A DNA stretch of 64,000 nt from Saccharospirillum salsuginis (lineage in GTDB: Bacteria > Pseudomonadota > Gammaproteobacteria > Pseudomonadales > Natronospirillaceae): contig NZ_BMXR01000014.1 of NCBI RefSeq assembly GCF_014651855.1, forward strand, positions 1 through 64,000, in the 5' to 3' direction. The translations under genes and the position numbers were made by a program. This document shows, piece after piece, positions 11,217-20,453 of the stretch. Below the pieces are notes generated by a model that had not been told where the DNA came from, searched no databases, and was given only the letters and a program-made list of their open reading frames with translations. Within the stretch, counting starts at the first letter, position 1. Every line of letters begins with the position of its first letter.

Positions 11217-12932
11217 CTACCCAATCACCTCCAACGCCTCACTCAGCGTTGAGTGATACGAACTGACGCCGTCTACCGGTTTCACACCGGCCCGCGCCAG
11301 GGTTTTCAGCGGTTGGAACTGCAGGTCGGCGATGAGAATGCGGCTTCCGGTGCGCTGGCATTGGCTGATCAATTTGTTCAGTGCGGCGAGGCCGCCGGCA
11401 TCCAGAATCGTTACGCCGTCCATGTAGAGGATGATGCCCTTGCGGGATTCGCACAGGGTGGCGAGTTCGCCGAATATCCGGTCCGCGGCGGCGAAGAAGA
11501 GAGGGCCGGTGATTTTGAAGACGGACCAGCCTTCGGGCAGGTCGACATCCACCAGTTTGCGGTTGTCGCTGATGTCGCGGACCCGGGTCATCTCGGCGAT
11601 GTCCTTGACGAACAGCACGGCCGCCAGCAGTACGCCAACGGTGATCGCCATGACCATGTCGATCAGCACGGTCAGGGAAAAACAGGTCAGGAACACCCAT
11701 AAATCACCGCGCGGGGCGGTTTTCAGCAGGTGCACCGCCTTCGGTGCCTCGCTCATGTTCCAGGCAACCATCAACAGCAGGGCGGCCATCGCCGGCATCG
11801 GCAGATAGGCGAGCCAGGGCGCGAGTACGACCAGGCCCAGCAGGACCACCCCGGCATGCACCATGGCCGAGATCGGGCTGTGCGCCCCGGCCTTGAAGTT
11901 GGCGGCCGATCGGGCCAGCGCCGCTGTGGCCGTGATGCCGCCAAAAAACGGGGTGACGATGTTGCCGATGCCCTGTCCCAGCAGTTCGCTGTTGGCGCTG
12001 TGCCGCTTGCCCGACATGCCATCCAGCACCACTGCGCACAGCAGCGATTCGATCGCGCCGAGCATGGCGATGGCGAAGGCGGCCGGCAACAGATCGGTCA
12101 CCAGTGTCCAGCTCAAGCCAACCGGTTCGCCCTCAGCGCCCGGTCGCAACCAGGGCCATTCAAAGCTTGGCAAAAACGGGGGAATGCCCAGCCCGACGCT
12201 GCCGTCCGCCAATGCATAGCTGAAACGACTGCCGATGGTGTCAATGCCCAACCCCTGCGCATTCAGAACCGCGGCGACCAGACTGCCCACCAGAACGGCG
12301 GGCAAATGAGCCGGCACCGGCGTCTTCAGGCGTGGCCAGGCCAGCATGACGGCCAGGGTCGCCAGGGCTACGATCAGGCTTGGCCAATGCAGCGCATCCA
12401 GATGCGTCGCCAACACCGATACCTTCTCGATCGTGTGCTCGGGCATCTCCTCCAGACCCAGCCCCAGGAAGTCCTTCACCTGCAGCAAAGCGATGACCAC
12501 GGCGATGCCGCCGGTGAACCCCAGGGTCACCGGCTCGGGTATGTATTCGATCAGGCGGCCGAGCCGCATGACGGCCAGCAGGATCATGATCACGCCGGCC
12601 ATCACGGTCGCCATCAGCAGCCCACCCAGACCGTACTGCTGGGCGATGGGGTAGAGGATGACCACAAAGGCTGCCGTCGGCCCGGAAATGCTGAAGCGCG
12701 AGCCTCCGGTCAAGGCGATCAGGAAGCCGGCGACAATGGCCGTGTACAAGCCGTATTGGGGCGGCACGCCGCTGGCGATGGCCAACGCCATGGCCAGGGG
12801 AATCGCGATGATGCCGACCGTGAGGCCGGCGAGGCCGTCTTTGATCAGGTGAGAGGCGGAGTAACCTTCGGACAGGACTTCGCGTAGGGCGTGACCGACG
12901 CGAAGGGAAAACAGATGGGCGCGGTGCGGCAT
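11217..12932 (-). CDS. SulP-family anion transporter with STAS domain
   Basis: Inner-membrane inorganic anion transporter (sulfate, bicarbonate or similar) of about 571 aa. Residues ~30-420 hold 10-14 membrane segments with the SulP opening LTVGIIAIPLAMALAIASGVPPQYGLYTAIVAG and the conserved GSRFSISGPTAAFVVIL motif. A C-terminal STAS domain follows at ~440-560 (ILYMDGVTILDAGGLAALNKLI). I set the start at 12932 because GGGAG lies 5 bases ahead; an in-frame ATG at 12962 has no ribosome site. The substrate cannot be read from sequence; in marine bacteria many relatives are bicarbonate importers. No carbonic anhydrase gene is adjacent. Confidence 0.9.
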   Translation of the reverse strand: MPHRAHLFSLRVGHALREVLSEGYSASHLIKDGLAGLTVGIIAIPLAMALAIASGVPPQYGLYTAIVAGFLIALTGGSRFSISGPTAAFVVILYPIAQQYGLGGLLMATVMAGVIMILLAVMRLGRLIEYIPEPVTLGFTGGIAVVIALLQVKDFLGLGLEEMPEHTIEKVSVLATHLDALHWPSLIVALATLAVMLAWPRLKTPVPAHLPAVLVGSLVAAVLNAQGLGIDTIGSRFSYALADGSVGLGIPPFLPSFEWPWLRPGAEGEPVGLSWTLVTDLLPAAFAIAMLGAIESLLCAVVLDGMSGKRHSANSELLGQGIGNIVTPFFGGITATAALARSAANFKAGAHSPISAMVHAGVVLLGLVVLAPWLAYLPMPAMAALLLMVAWNMSEAPKAVHLLKTAPRGDLWVFLTCFSLTVLIDMVMAITVGVLLAAVLFVKDIAEMTRVRDISDNRKLVDVDLPEGWSVFKITGPLFFAAADRIFGELATLCESRKGIILYMDGVTILDAGGLAALNKLISQCQRTGSRILIADLQFQPLKTLARAGVKPVDGVSSYHSTLSEALEVIG

Positions 12933-13028
12933 CCAAACTCCCGTTGCGGGTAAATTAGACATTCATTATATATCAAACGGCCCTGTGCCGGGTAGCGAGC
13001 CCGGCTCAGCGTGTGGAAAGGCTTCCGA

Positions 13029-14558
13029 TCAGGAAGCCGAATTGTTCGCTCGCATGGTGCGATAAAACGCAGCACCCTGGCCGTTCGGCATAGCGAGAAG
13101 TTCGCGCAAAAACCGTGAAAAGACCCGGCATCGCTCAGTGCTGTTGAAGTCGTCCCCCTCGGTGGCGTTCAAGTAACGCAAATCGTCTCCAAACCGTTCG
13201 CTCAACCTGTAGGCTAGACGGTTGTATGTCGCTGGGTCTAACGTTTCCACAGGTCCATACGACTTAACCACCATACGACTGAACAAGTCCGATAATGTCT
13301 TCCATTGAGCTTCAGTAGTTACAGTTCGATAATCCAGTTTGCCAAACCGTTCCGGGCTAAGCACCTGAAGGCATTTCTGGGGGTTGTTCACCAGCAGCCG
13401 GTCAATCGTCTCCGCCAACGCTTCCATCAACCGGGCAAGGTCGTAGTCTCCCACCCCGCCGGCTGCCTGCATAGCCCAATCATCCAGATACTGCTTCACG
13501 GCGTGCGCAACATCGAAATTCGATCCGTTGAGCACTCGTTGCTTCCATAGGTCGTGAACATGGTTCCGGTGAAGGTTGGCATTCAACCATGCGCCAGTAG
13601 CAAAGAATAACTGTGAGTTCGCCGCCTCGCGAACCGGTTGGTACAGACGCTCCCGGTAGTCGTTCGGCAATACACTATCTATCTCGACAAAGTCATGAAC
13701 CAAAGTGGACTCTTTCAGCTCACTGAGCGTGGGTACCCATAACTGGCCAGGCTCAGCCTCAAACATGCGTTTAACAACCGAGTATGGAATGCCCTTGTCG
13801 AGGTAGTACTCTTTGTCGACGCGGTAGTCGGCTGCGTCGACTGGCAGTGGGACCTGAGTGGTCGGATTAATGTATTGATGAAACCCGAGGAGGGAGCCCC
13901 GGATGAGGGTTCGATTGGCCCCGGCGACGTAGGCCAGTGGGCAGGCTGAGAGGCAGCCGGCTGCGGAGTAGGTGTCCCATTCATACTGTTCGATCACGTC
14001 GGCGAGCGCACGGCCTTCGTAAAGCCTGCCACCACCACTGTCGAGAATAATGCCCTCGATGGCCGTCGGGTCGTCCAGCCCCTCAACGACGGCTTCCAAC
14101 TCACGAGTCATCCCGAATCCGAAGAAGCCAGTCACGTGAATCAGGGGTTTGTCGCGCAATACTGTGATGCGGTAATCGGCCATTGGGTCCGGTTGAAACG
14201 AGAAGGACCACAACTCCTGATAGACCGGCATTTCGAGTTTCATTGTGCGGCCAAAGCCAGCAAGAACGATCAGGACCACACCAAAGACCAGTATGGGCGC
14301 AATCCGCTGGTGTTCATCCGCCCAGACACGATACGCGGCTCGTATCAGTCCGACGATCTGCCAGGGAAAAACGAGACCGGACCAAACCATCTGGTAAATA
14401 AGAGTCCAGCGTGACTGAAACACCGGATTTTCGATCCAGCCGAAGGTCAGCGGCAGATGGAGTATCACGGACGCCACCAGATTGATAACGACCAGATTGA
14501 CCCAGAACCCCCAGGCCAGAGAACACTCTCCTTGCCAATGCCGTCGGATGTATTGCAT
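13029..14558 (-). CDS. Membrane-anchored ClpP/crotonase-like protein (COG3904-like)
   Basis: 509-aa protein. Three hydrophobic segments lie in residues 13-100, followed by an extracytoplasmic part. A ClpP-like core is visible at ~130-300: the oxyanion strand DSGGGRLYEG (~173), the candidate nucleophile Ser204 in AAGCLSACPLAYVAGA, and His227 in LLGFHQY. The Ser-to-His spacing of 23 is close to ClpP (25). This suggests a serine peptidase or a degenerate relative that may process membrane or periplasmic proteins. The last 200 residues have no recognisable domain. AAGGAG precedes the ATG. The downstream neighbour is a SulP transporter (66 bp after the stop codon is its sequence edge), with no known link. 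Confidence 0.7.
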   Translation of the reverse strand: MQYIRRHWQGECSLAWGFWVNLVVINLVASVILHLPLTFGWIENPVFQSRWTLIYQMVWSGLVFPWQIVGLIRAAYRVWADEHQRIAPILVFGVVLIVLAGFGRTMKLEMPVYQELWSFSFQPDPMADYRITVLRDKPLIHVTGFFGFGMTRELEAVVEGLDDPTAIEGIILDSGGGRLYEGRALADVIEQYEWDTYSAAGCLSACPLAYVAGANRTLIRGSLLGFHQYINPTTQVPLPVDAADYRVDKEYYLDKGIPYSVVKRMFEAEPGQLWVPTLSELKESTLVHDFVEIDSVLPNDYRERLYQPVREAANSQLFFATGAWLNANLHRNHVHDLWKQRVLNGSNFDVAHAVKQYLDDWAMQAAGGVGDYDLARLMEALAETIDRLLVNNPQKCLQVLSPERFGKLDYRTVTTEAQWKTLSDLFSRMVVKSYGPVETLDPATYNRLAYRLSERFGDDLRYLNATEGDDFNSTERCRVFSRFLRELLAMPNGQGAAFYRTMRANNSAS

Positions 14559-14602
14559 ACCTTTCTCCTTGAATTACGGCTCCATTAAAAGGCCGAGGCG
14601 CA

Positions 14603-15376
14603 TTAAAGCATCACCCGGACCAACCCCAAACCACTGGTGATCAATAATACCCAACCCAGCCCCTGATAGAACCGGGTCGCGTCCGTTTTCAGCAAGCGGG
14701 CGTGGAAACGCAAACCAATGACGTGCCCGATGGCGGCGGCCGGCAGCAGCCAGAGTTGGTGACGCAGCTGCAGGTCGACCCCGACCCAGATAAACGCCGA
14801 CAGCTTGATACACACCAGGATGAACCAGAGCACGAACAGGGTGTCGCGCAGTTGATAACGGCTGACGTGCTGCGCCATGACGGCGATGATCAGCGGCGCA
14901 CCGACCAGGGAGGTGCCGCTGATGTAGCCGCCAATGGCCAGAAACACCAGGTCGAGTGTCTTGCTGTGGCTGCGCAGTTTGATCTTGCCGATGTAGGTCA
15001 GCGAGTAGGCCCCGACGATGCAGAAGATGATGGCGCTCATGACCGCGTCCGGCAGGGTCAGCAGGCCGAAAACGCCCGCCAGCTTGGGAATCAGGAGGAT
15101 CAGCAGCACCCGACGCAAATAGCGCCAGTCGACGGTGCCCTCCCCGTCGCCGCCGGACACCCGATGGCGGTGGTGGCTCTGGGCCACGGTGATCGAGGAG
15201 AACACCAGCAGTTGAATGGCGATGATGGGCAGGAACACGACGGGCCGGTCGCTGACCAGCAGCAGAAACGGCAACGAGAGGGCCGCGCCGCCGAACCCCA
15301 GGCCGGAGCGGACAAAGCCGCTCCAGATGAAGATCACGGCGATCAGGGCGTACTGAATCCAGGTCAAATCGGTCAT
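14603..15376 (-). CDS. TauE/SafE-family permease
   Basis: Predicted anion exporter or importer of the TauE/SafE (DUF81) family, about 257 aa, eight membrane segments. The family moves sulfite, sulfoacetate or other organosulfur anions across the inner membrane. Characteristic parts are SGFVRSGLGFGGAALSLPFLLL in the first repeat and GGYISGTSLVGAPLIIAVMAQ in the second. The start is uncertain: ATG at 15376 gives the usual N-terminus, whereas the frame is open to 15448; neither has a strong ribosome site. It lies 44 bp before the ClpP-like gene on the same strand. Confidence 0.85.
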   Translation of the reverse strand: MTDLTWIQYALIAVIFIWSGFVRSGLGFGGAALSLPFLLLVSDRPVVFLPIIAIQLLVFSSITVAQSHHRHRVSGGDGEGTVDWRYLRRVLLILLIPKLAGVFGLLTLPDAVMSAIIFCIVGAYSLTYIGKIKLRSHSKTLDLVFLAIGGYISGTSLVGAPLIIAVMAQHVSRYQLRDTLFVLWFILVCIKLSAFIWVGVDLQLRHQLWLLPAAAIGHVIGLRFHARLLKTDATRFYQGLGWVLLITSGLGLVRVML

Positions 15377-15537
15377 AGGTGCATCGGGACTGCGGGCAAA
15401 AAACAGCGGCCAGTGTACCGGAAGCGGCTTTAAGGCCCCAGTCCCCACGACGGAACGCGGCGTCGACAGCCTGGCATCGCTGGCTTAGACTGGAGGACGA
15501 ACGCGAGCGGGATCAGCGACCGGGAGGGAGCTTCTCC

Positions 15538-15984
15538 ATGAAGTATTCAGTGCACGTCGACATCGATCTGCCCCGGGACACCTTCATCGAGCTGTTCGAT
15601 AACCCGGACAATCTGCCCAAGTGGCAACCGGGTCTGGTGGAGATGGAACCCGTCGAAGGCATTCCCGGCCAGCCCGGCGGTAAGACCCGGCTGGTGTACC
15701 GGATGGGGTCGCGCGAGATCGAGATGATCGAGACCATCACCGAGCGCCAACTGCCCGACCGCTTTGCCGGCACCTACACCACGCCCGGCATGATCAATCA
15801 TCTGGTGAATCGCTTCGAGGATCGGGGTGGCCGAACCCGCTGGCACATCGATTCCGAATTTATTGGCTCGGGCTGGTTTAAAGTCCTGACCTGGGTGATG
15901 CCGTGGAGTTTCAAAAAACAAACCCGGACCATGATGAACCACTTCAAGGCGTTTGCCGAGACCGGGAAGACGGTTCATGAGTGA
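15538..15984 (+). CDS. SRPBCC (START-like) protein
   Basis: 148-aa small cytosolic protein of the SRPBCC/polyketide cyclase superfamily, which forms a helix-grip hydrophobic pocket. The N-terminal SVHVDIDLPRDTFIELFDNPDNLPKWQPG is a classic opening, and the C-terminal helix follows GSGWFKVLTWVMPWSFKKQT. GGGAGG is 8 bases before the ATG. Ligand and role unknown. It is divergent from the TauE gene, and the DNA has no obvious partner genes. Confidence 0.8.
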   Translation: MKYSVHVDIDLPRDTFIELFDNPDNLPKWQPGLVEMEPVEGIPGQPGGKTRLVYRMGSREIEMIETITERQLPDRFAGTYTTPGMINHLVNRFEDRGGRTRWHIDSEFIGSGWFKVLTWVMPWSFKKQTRTMMNHFKAFAETGKTVHE

Positions 15985-16029
15985 GGTGTTTGGGTGGGTG
16001 ACCGGCCGGAGGCAGGGTTTGTTTCCATA

Positions 16030-16050
16030 GTGGGCCGTGCCCACCCTACG
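16030..16050. repeat. REP-like hairpin (copy 2)
   Basis: GTGGGC-CGT-GCCCAC is followed by CCTAC; the last 13 bases match those at 92-104. It lies between the convergent SRPBCC gene and rmuC. Confidence 0.4.
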
Positions 16051-16060
16051 GGCCTGAGTT

Positions 16061-17440
16061 TCAGGAAGACGATTCTTTCCGATCCGGCTCTTCAGATAAG
16101 CCGGTGCTGACCGACTCGGGGATCTTGCGCCGCCCCTGGGCGCCCAGTTCCTGCAGTTTTTCCACCTGTCGCGCCAGCGAACCGCGTCCGTCGGAGAGGC
16201 TTTTCCAGGCGTCGTCGTAGGTGCGGTGGGCGGTGTCGATCTGGCTGCCGAGCCGTTCCATTTTTTCGGCGAAGACGCTGAACTTCTCCAGGATCCGGCC
16301 GGCCTGGTCGAACAACTTCTTGGCGTTGTCGTTCTGGCGTTCGAGTGTCCACAGGTTGGCGACGGTGCGCAGGGTGGCCAGCAGGGTCGTGGGCGTTACG
16401 AGGATGATGTTGCGCGCGAAGCCGACCTCAAACAGCGCCGGGTCGGTTTCCAGAGCCGTGGTCAGGGCGGGCTCGACCGGCATGAACATCAACACGAAGT
16501 CCGGCGCTTTCATGCCGTCGAGGTGCGGGTAGTTCTTCTCGCTCAAGCCCTGAATGTGTTGCCGCACCGAGGCCAGGTGACGTTTGAGCGCCGCATCGCG
16601 GTCCAGGTCGGTCTCGGCGGCGACGGCCTCCTGGTAGGCATTGAGCGAAACCTTGCTGTCGATGATCAGGTGCTTGCCGTCGGGCAGGTGAACGACAAAA
16701 TCCGGCCGGCGGTTCTGGCCGTCGTCGTCCTTAAAATTGGCTTCGCGTTCGTACTCGCGTCCGCGCTGCAACCCGGCGCTTTCCAGAATGCGCTCGACCT
16801 GCAATTCCCCCCAGTTGCCCTGCAGTTTCTTGTCGCCTTTCAGGGCCCGGGTCAGGTCGCTGGCCTGGCGGTTGAGGTCGGTGTTCAGCTCGCGCAGTGA
16901 CTGCAGTTGGTTTTTCAGTTCGGCGCGGCCTTCGGTGTCGCGCAGGTGGATGTCGTCCACCCGTTTGCGGAACTGGTCGACCTGTTCGCGGAAGGGTCGC
17001 AACAGAGCGGTCAGGTTTTCCTGGTTCTGTTCGGCGAAGCGTTTGCCCTTGGCCTCGAATATGTCCTGCGCCAGGTTGCTGAATTCCTGCTTCAACTGTT
17101 CGCGGTTGTCGTTCAGCAGCCGCAGTTGTTCCTGGTAGTGTCGGTGGTCGGCCTTGCGCTGGGTCTCGAGCGCGACGAGTCGGTTCTCGCGTTCGTGCAA
17201 ACGGGTTTGCAGTTGCTCGTGCCGGGCTTCCAGATCCCGCAGCCGCTCGGCACAGTCCTCGTAGGCGCGATCGGACTGCTCGGCGTCAAACCGGCTTTGC
17301 TGCAGTTGCTGCTCGCAGGCTTGCAGCGCCGCTTCGCTGCGCCGGCGGGCGCGCCACATCACCCCGGATCCCAACAGAGCTCCGACAACAGCGGCCAGTA
17401 CGGTACTGATCCAGACTTCGGGCAGTTGCCACCAAGGCAT
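16061..17440 (-). CDS. rmuC: DNA recombination protein RmuC
   Basis: 459-aa RmuC homologue. One N-terminal membrane helix (WISTVLAAVVGALLGSGVMW) is followed by a long coiled coil (about residues 30-190, many Gln/Glu/Leu heptads). The RmuC nuclease-like core follows: LQGNWGELQVERILESAGL, the PD-(D/E)xK-like RPDFVVHLPDGKHLIIDSKVSLNAY, and FVLMFMPVEPALTTAL. In E. coli RmuC limits inversions at short repeats. It sits 34 bp downstream of a small SRPBCC gene on the same strand, probably in one transcript. Confidence 0.93.
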   Translation of the reverse strand: MPWWQLPEVWISTVLAAVVGALLGSGVMWRARRRSEAALQACEQQLQQSRFDAEQSDRAYEDCAERLRDLEARHEQLQTRLHERENRLVALETQRKADHRHYQEQLRLLNDNREQLKQEFSNLAQDIFEAKGKRFAEQNQENLTALLRPFREQVDQFRKRVDDIHLRDTEGRAELKNQLQSLRELNTDLNRQASDLTRALKGDKKLQGNWGELQVERILESAGLQRGREYEREANFKDDDGQNRRPDFVVHLPDGKHLIIDSKVSLNAYQEAVAAETDLDRDAALKRHLASVRQHIQGLSEKNYPHLDGMKAPDFVLMFMPVEPALTTALETDPALFEVGFARNIILVTPTTLLATLRTVANLWTLERQNDNAKKLFDQAGRILEKFSVFAEKMERLGSQIDTAHRTYDDAWKSLSDGRGSLARQVEKLQELGAQGRRKIPESVSTGLSEEPDRKESSS

Positions 17441-17474
17441 CAGGCGCTCCCGGGTTGATGTGCCAGAGGGTCCA

Positions 17475-17912
17475 TCACGTCCAGACGCTCAAATCCTGGT
17501 CGTTGAACGGCAAGTCGTCGTTGTGGTGACACATCGAGCGCAACTTGACCAGGCGCTCGCCCCAGCGGGTGTTCTCCAGGGCGAGCTCGGTTTCGGTTTG
17601 GCGCCAATCGCGGTGTTCGAGGCAGATGTGGAACCCCTGTTCGGCACGCTCCAGCGTCCACAGGACCAGGGTGTTTTCCCAGTCCGGATCGCCCTGAACG
17701 CACAACCATTCCAGGCGCTTGTCGGGCTCTTCCTCGACCACCTTGAGCACCACGGCGCTGTCCAGTTCATCACTGCTGAACCGCCACCGGTCGCCACCGG
17801 CGATGGACACGGTGCCCGACCACCAGGACTGCAATCCGGCGCGGGTGGTCAACAGCTCCCAGATGCGGGGAGCCGGAGCGTCGATGCGAATTTGATGAAA
17901 CAGAGTGGCCAT
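17475..17912 (-). CDS. SRPBCC / AHSA1-like domain protein
   Basis: 145-aa protein that begins with the family hallmark LFHQIRIDAPAPRIWELLTTRAGLQSWWSG and ends with a helix containing RWGERLVKLRSMCHH. AHSA1-like domains bind small hydrophobic ligands; none can be named here. It precedes rmuC by 34 bp in the same direction. It is a different branch from the SRPBCC protein at 15538. Confidence 0.82.
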   Translation of the reverse strand: MATLFHQIRIDAPAPRIWELLTTRAGLQSWWSGTVSIAGGDRWRFSSDELDSAVVLKVVEEEPDKRLEWLCVQGDPDWENTLVLWTLERAEQGFHICLEHRDWRQTETELALENTRWGERLVKLRSMCHHNDDLPFNDQDLSVWT

Positions 17913-18039
17913 AACCGTCCTCGTCGGGCCCGATGCGGCATCGGGGTGAATTCGTCAGAAGTATTCTGACACGTTTTTACTGTTCAAGTCGCCTGCGTGG
18001 ATCTAAGGTAAGACGACACGTCATCAATCGTTCATCTCC

Positions 18040-19020
18040 ATGACCCAGAGAGCGACGCCCATTGACCCCATCGCCCGGCCGTTGACGCTGACGCCGGAAG
18101 CCTCGCTGAACCGCTTGCCGGTGTCGGTGGGCGGCAGCGATGCGCGACCGGCGCGCCACTGGGTATCGGCACAGGCGCTGCACAGCCTGCTGCTGCACGA
18201 GAACCCGGACGATGACCGCTCGGTCCGCGGCTTCCTGCAGTCCTTCGACCCGACCCGCCCGGGCGACGCCCGCATTTTAGCAAAGTACAGCGAACGACTG
18301 GCCAGTGTGCTGACCACGGCTCTGTCGGCCGACCATTGGCTGGCCGGTTCACCGTTTCAACAGGGGTATGCCCAATTATGGCGGTCGTGCGAGACCGTGG
18401 TGCTCGGCGGCGGCCTGACCAGCGGGGAATTCGGCCAGGCGCTGGCCAAGCAACTGGAGATCCGGCTGAAGACAATCAGCCTGTTGGTCTCGCCCTGGGG
18501 CGGGCAGACAGGCATGGTGGGGCTCGCGCAACACCTGCGTTCGGCGAACGATCTGGTGGTGATGGATTTCGGCGCCACCGGCATCAAGCGCGGCATCGCC
18601 CGTTACCACGGTAACAAGGTACAGTCGCTGCCGGAACTGACGGTCGACCACTGGCTCGACGACGACGGCCTGTTTCGCGCGAACGCCTTTCGCCAGGTGC
18701 TGAACGATACCCGTACCCTGGTGGACCGGTCACTGCCGGTGGCGATCAGCCTGGCCTGCTACCTGAATGAAGGCCATCCGTTCGATTACCGCTCCGGCGT
18801 CTACCACCGGCTGTTCGAAGACTGCGATCACCTGGCGACCGAGTTGAACGAACACTGGCTGCCCGAGGCCGGCTTCGACTCCCTGGCCCTGCTCGAACAC
18901 GACAGCACCGCCGCCGCCCTGGCCTTCCGGTTCCCGCACACCGCCATCATGGTCACCCTGGGGACCGGTTTGGGCGTGGGGTTGTGCCCGGTCCAGACCG
19001 AGTCCGACGGCGGGGAGTAA
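18040..19020 (+). CDS. ASKHA/ROK-like protein of unknown function
   Basis: 326-aa protein with nucleotide-binding signatures of the sugar-kinase/Hsp70/actin superfamily at unusual positions. A phosphate-1-like motif DFGATGIKRGIARY starts at about residue 175, HDSTAAALAF is near 290, and an adenosine-side motif VTLGTGLGVGL is near 307. The protein then ends within 15 residues. ROK kinases and hexokinases have the first motif near the N-terminus and a long region after the last motif; here there are about 170 residues ahead and almost none behind. It may be a rearranged or shortened kinase relative that binds but does not phosphorylate. No sugar genes flank it; it converges with an MFS gene. 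Confidence 0.65.
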   Translation: MTQRATPIDPIARPLTLTPEASLNRLPVSVGGSDARPARHWVSAQALHSLLLHENPDDDRSVRGFLQSFDPTRPGDARILAKYSERLASVLTTALSADHWLAGSPFQQGYAQLWRSCETVVLGGGLTSGEFGQALAKQLEIRLKTISLLVSPWGGQTGMVGLAQHLRSANDLVVMDFGATGIKRGIARYHGNKVQSLPELTVDHWLDDDGLFRANAFRQVLNDTRTLVDRSLPVAISLACYLNEGHPFDYRSGVYHRLFEDCDHLATELNEHWLPEAGFDSLALLEHDSTAAALAFRFPHTAIMVTLGTGLGVGLCPVQTESDGGE

Positions 19021-19024
19021 ACGC

Positions 19025-20341
19025 TCACTCCGTGGCCGGGTTCAAGCGGGGATGGGTCTCTTCCCCGAACACCCACACCACCGCACCGGATACCATCATC
19101 GCCACGAACACGAACCAGAACCCGGCGGTAACCGCCCCGGCCCAGTGCGCCGCCAGGCCCAGCCCGAGTGCGCCGATGCCGTAGCCCAGATCACGCCAGA
19201 ACCGATAGATGCCGATGGCCGATCCGCGCCAGTTGGGATGAGAAATGTCCGCCACGGCGGCACTCAACGTCGGATACAACATGGCCATGCCGAACCCGGA
19301 CACGGCGGCGGACAGGGACCACCACCAAACGCCCTCGCCCAACACCGTCATGCCAACGCCAGCGCCGCAGAGCCACATGCCCCAGACAATCAGTTTCTGG
19401 CGGCCGATGTGATCGGACCACTTCCCGGTCAGGAACTGGGAGCCGCCCCAGACAAAACCGTAGACGCCGACGATCCAGCCGATGGTCGCCAGGCTGACAC
19501 CCTGTTCGAACAGGAAGACCGGATAAAACACCCAGACCAGGGCATCGACGAATTTTTCCACCAAACCGGCCTGACTGAGGGCGAACAGGCGTTTATCCCG
19601 CCAGGAGACCAGGGTGAACACAGCCCAGGTGGTCGGATTGTCCGAGATCTGCTCAGGCAGCCGGGCACGTGGCCCCGTGGCCTGGCCGCTGGCGTGGCGG
19701 GCGCTCTCGGCTTTGGCCCAGTCCAGCGTTTCCCGAACGGCCAGTATCGACAGCAGCAGTGCGACCAGAATCACACTGATGCCGAAGATCATCAGGCCCA
19801 GACGCGGACCAAACCAGCCGGCGAAATAGCCGGTCACAATGCCGGCCACCGCCACGCCGACGTAGCCGGAGAATTCATTGAGACCCATGGTCAGGCCGCG
19901 TTCGTCGGCCCGGGTCAGGTCCATTTTCGCGGTCTGGGTCATGGACCAGGCGAGCCCCTGATTAACGCCGAGCAGGACGGTCGCGACCACGATCCAGTTC
20001 CAGTTCGGCGCCCACAGCACCAGGAAAGGAATCGGCAGCGCCGCCAGCCAACCGAGCACCAGCACCTTCTTGCGCCCGATCCGCTCGGACAGCCGCCCGG
20101 CAACGAAATTGAGCGCGCCCTTGACGAAGCCGAAAGCGACGACGAAGGACGTCAACATCAGGAAAGAGCCCTCGGCGACGCCGAATTCGGTCTCCGCCAG
20201 TGCCGGCACCACGGTGCGCAGCATGCCGATGGTCAGACCAACGAAGAACACCTGCAGCAACTGGTGAATGACCTGGGCGCGGTTGGGCTTCAGGCCCATT
20301 TCCAGGTTGTCCTCTGGGGACGAGGATGGTACGGCTGACAT
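19025..20341 (-). CDS. MFS transporter
   Basis: 438-aa inner-membrane transporter with about 12 membrane segments and a cytoplasmic loop near residue 210-250. The MFS motif between TM2 and TM3 is visible (NFVAGRLSERIGRKKVLVLGWL) and repeated in the second half (FLTGKWSDHIGRQKLIVWGMW). GGAGGG precedes the ATG. Its upstream DNA contains a dyad and a TAAT-N5-GAATGATA motif also found before the ArsR-rhodanese/DsrE pair. That hints at control by the same sulfur-responsive repressor and possibly export of a sulfur compound (inference). Confidence 0.87.
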   Translation of the reverse strand: MSAVPSSSPEDNLEMGLKPNRAQVIHQLLQVFFVGLTIGMLRTVVPALAETEFGVAEGSFLMLTSFVVAFGFVKGALNFVAGRLSERIGRKKVLVLGWLAALPIPFLVLWAPNWNWIVVATVLLGVNQGLAWSMTQTAKMDLTRADERGLTMGLNEFSGYVGVAVAGIVTGYFAGWFGPRLGLMIFGISVILVALLLSILAVRETLDWAKAESARHASGQATGPRARLPEQISDNPTTWAVFTLVSWRDKRLFALSQAGLVEKFVDALVWVFYPVFLFEQGVSLATIGWIVGVYGFVWGGSQFLTGKWSDHIGRQKLIVWGMWLCGAGVGMTVLGEGVWWWSLSAAVSGFGMAMLYPTLSAAVADISHPNWRGSAIGIYRFWRDLGYGIGALGLGLAAHWAGAVTAGFWFVFVAMMVSGAVVWVFGEETHPRLNPATE

Positions 20342-20376
20342 GGTTCACCCTCCGGTGAAAACGCTTATTAGATTAC

Positions 20377-20400
20377 ATTCTACTAATATATAGAATGATA
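20377..20400. promoter_or_regulatory. Candidate ArsR-type operator upstream of the MFS gene
   Basis: ATTCTA-N8-TAGAAT is a perfect AT-rich dyad (20377-20396), and within it TAAT-ATATA-GAATGATA (20384-20400) matches a 17-base arrangement at 21999-22015. It lies 36-59 bp before the MFS start codon, where a repressor would block transcription. Confidence 0.45.
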
Positions 20401-20453
20401 ACAAGAAACCCGCAACCTCGATGGAAAGTACCTGTGAACCACCCATGATGCGC

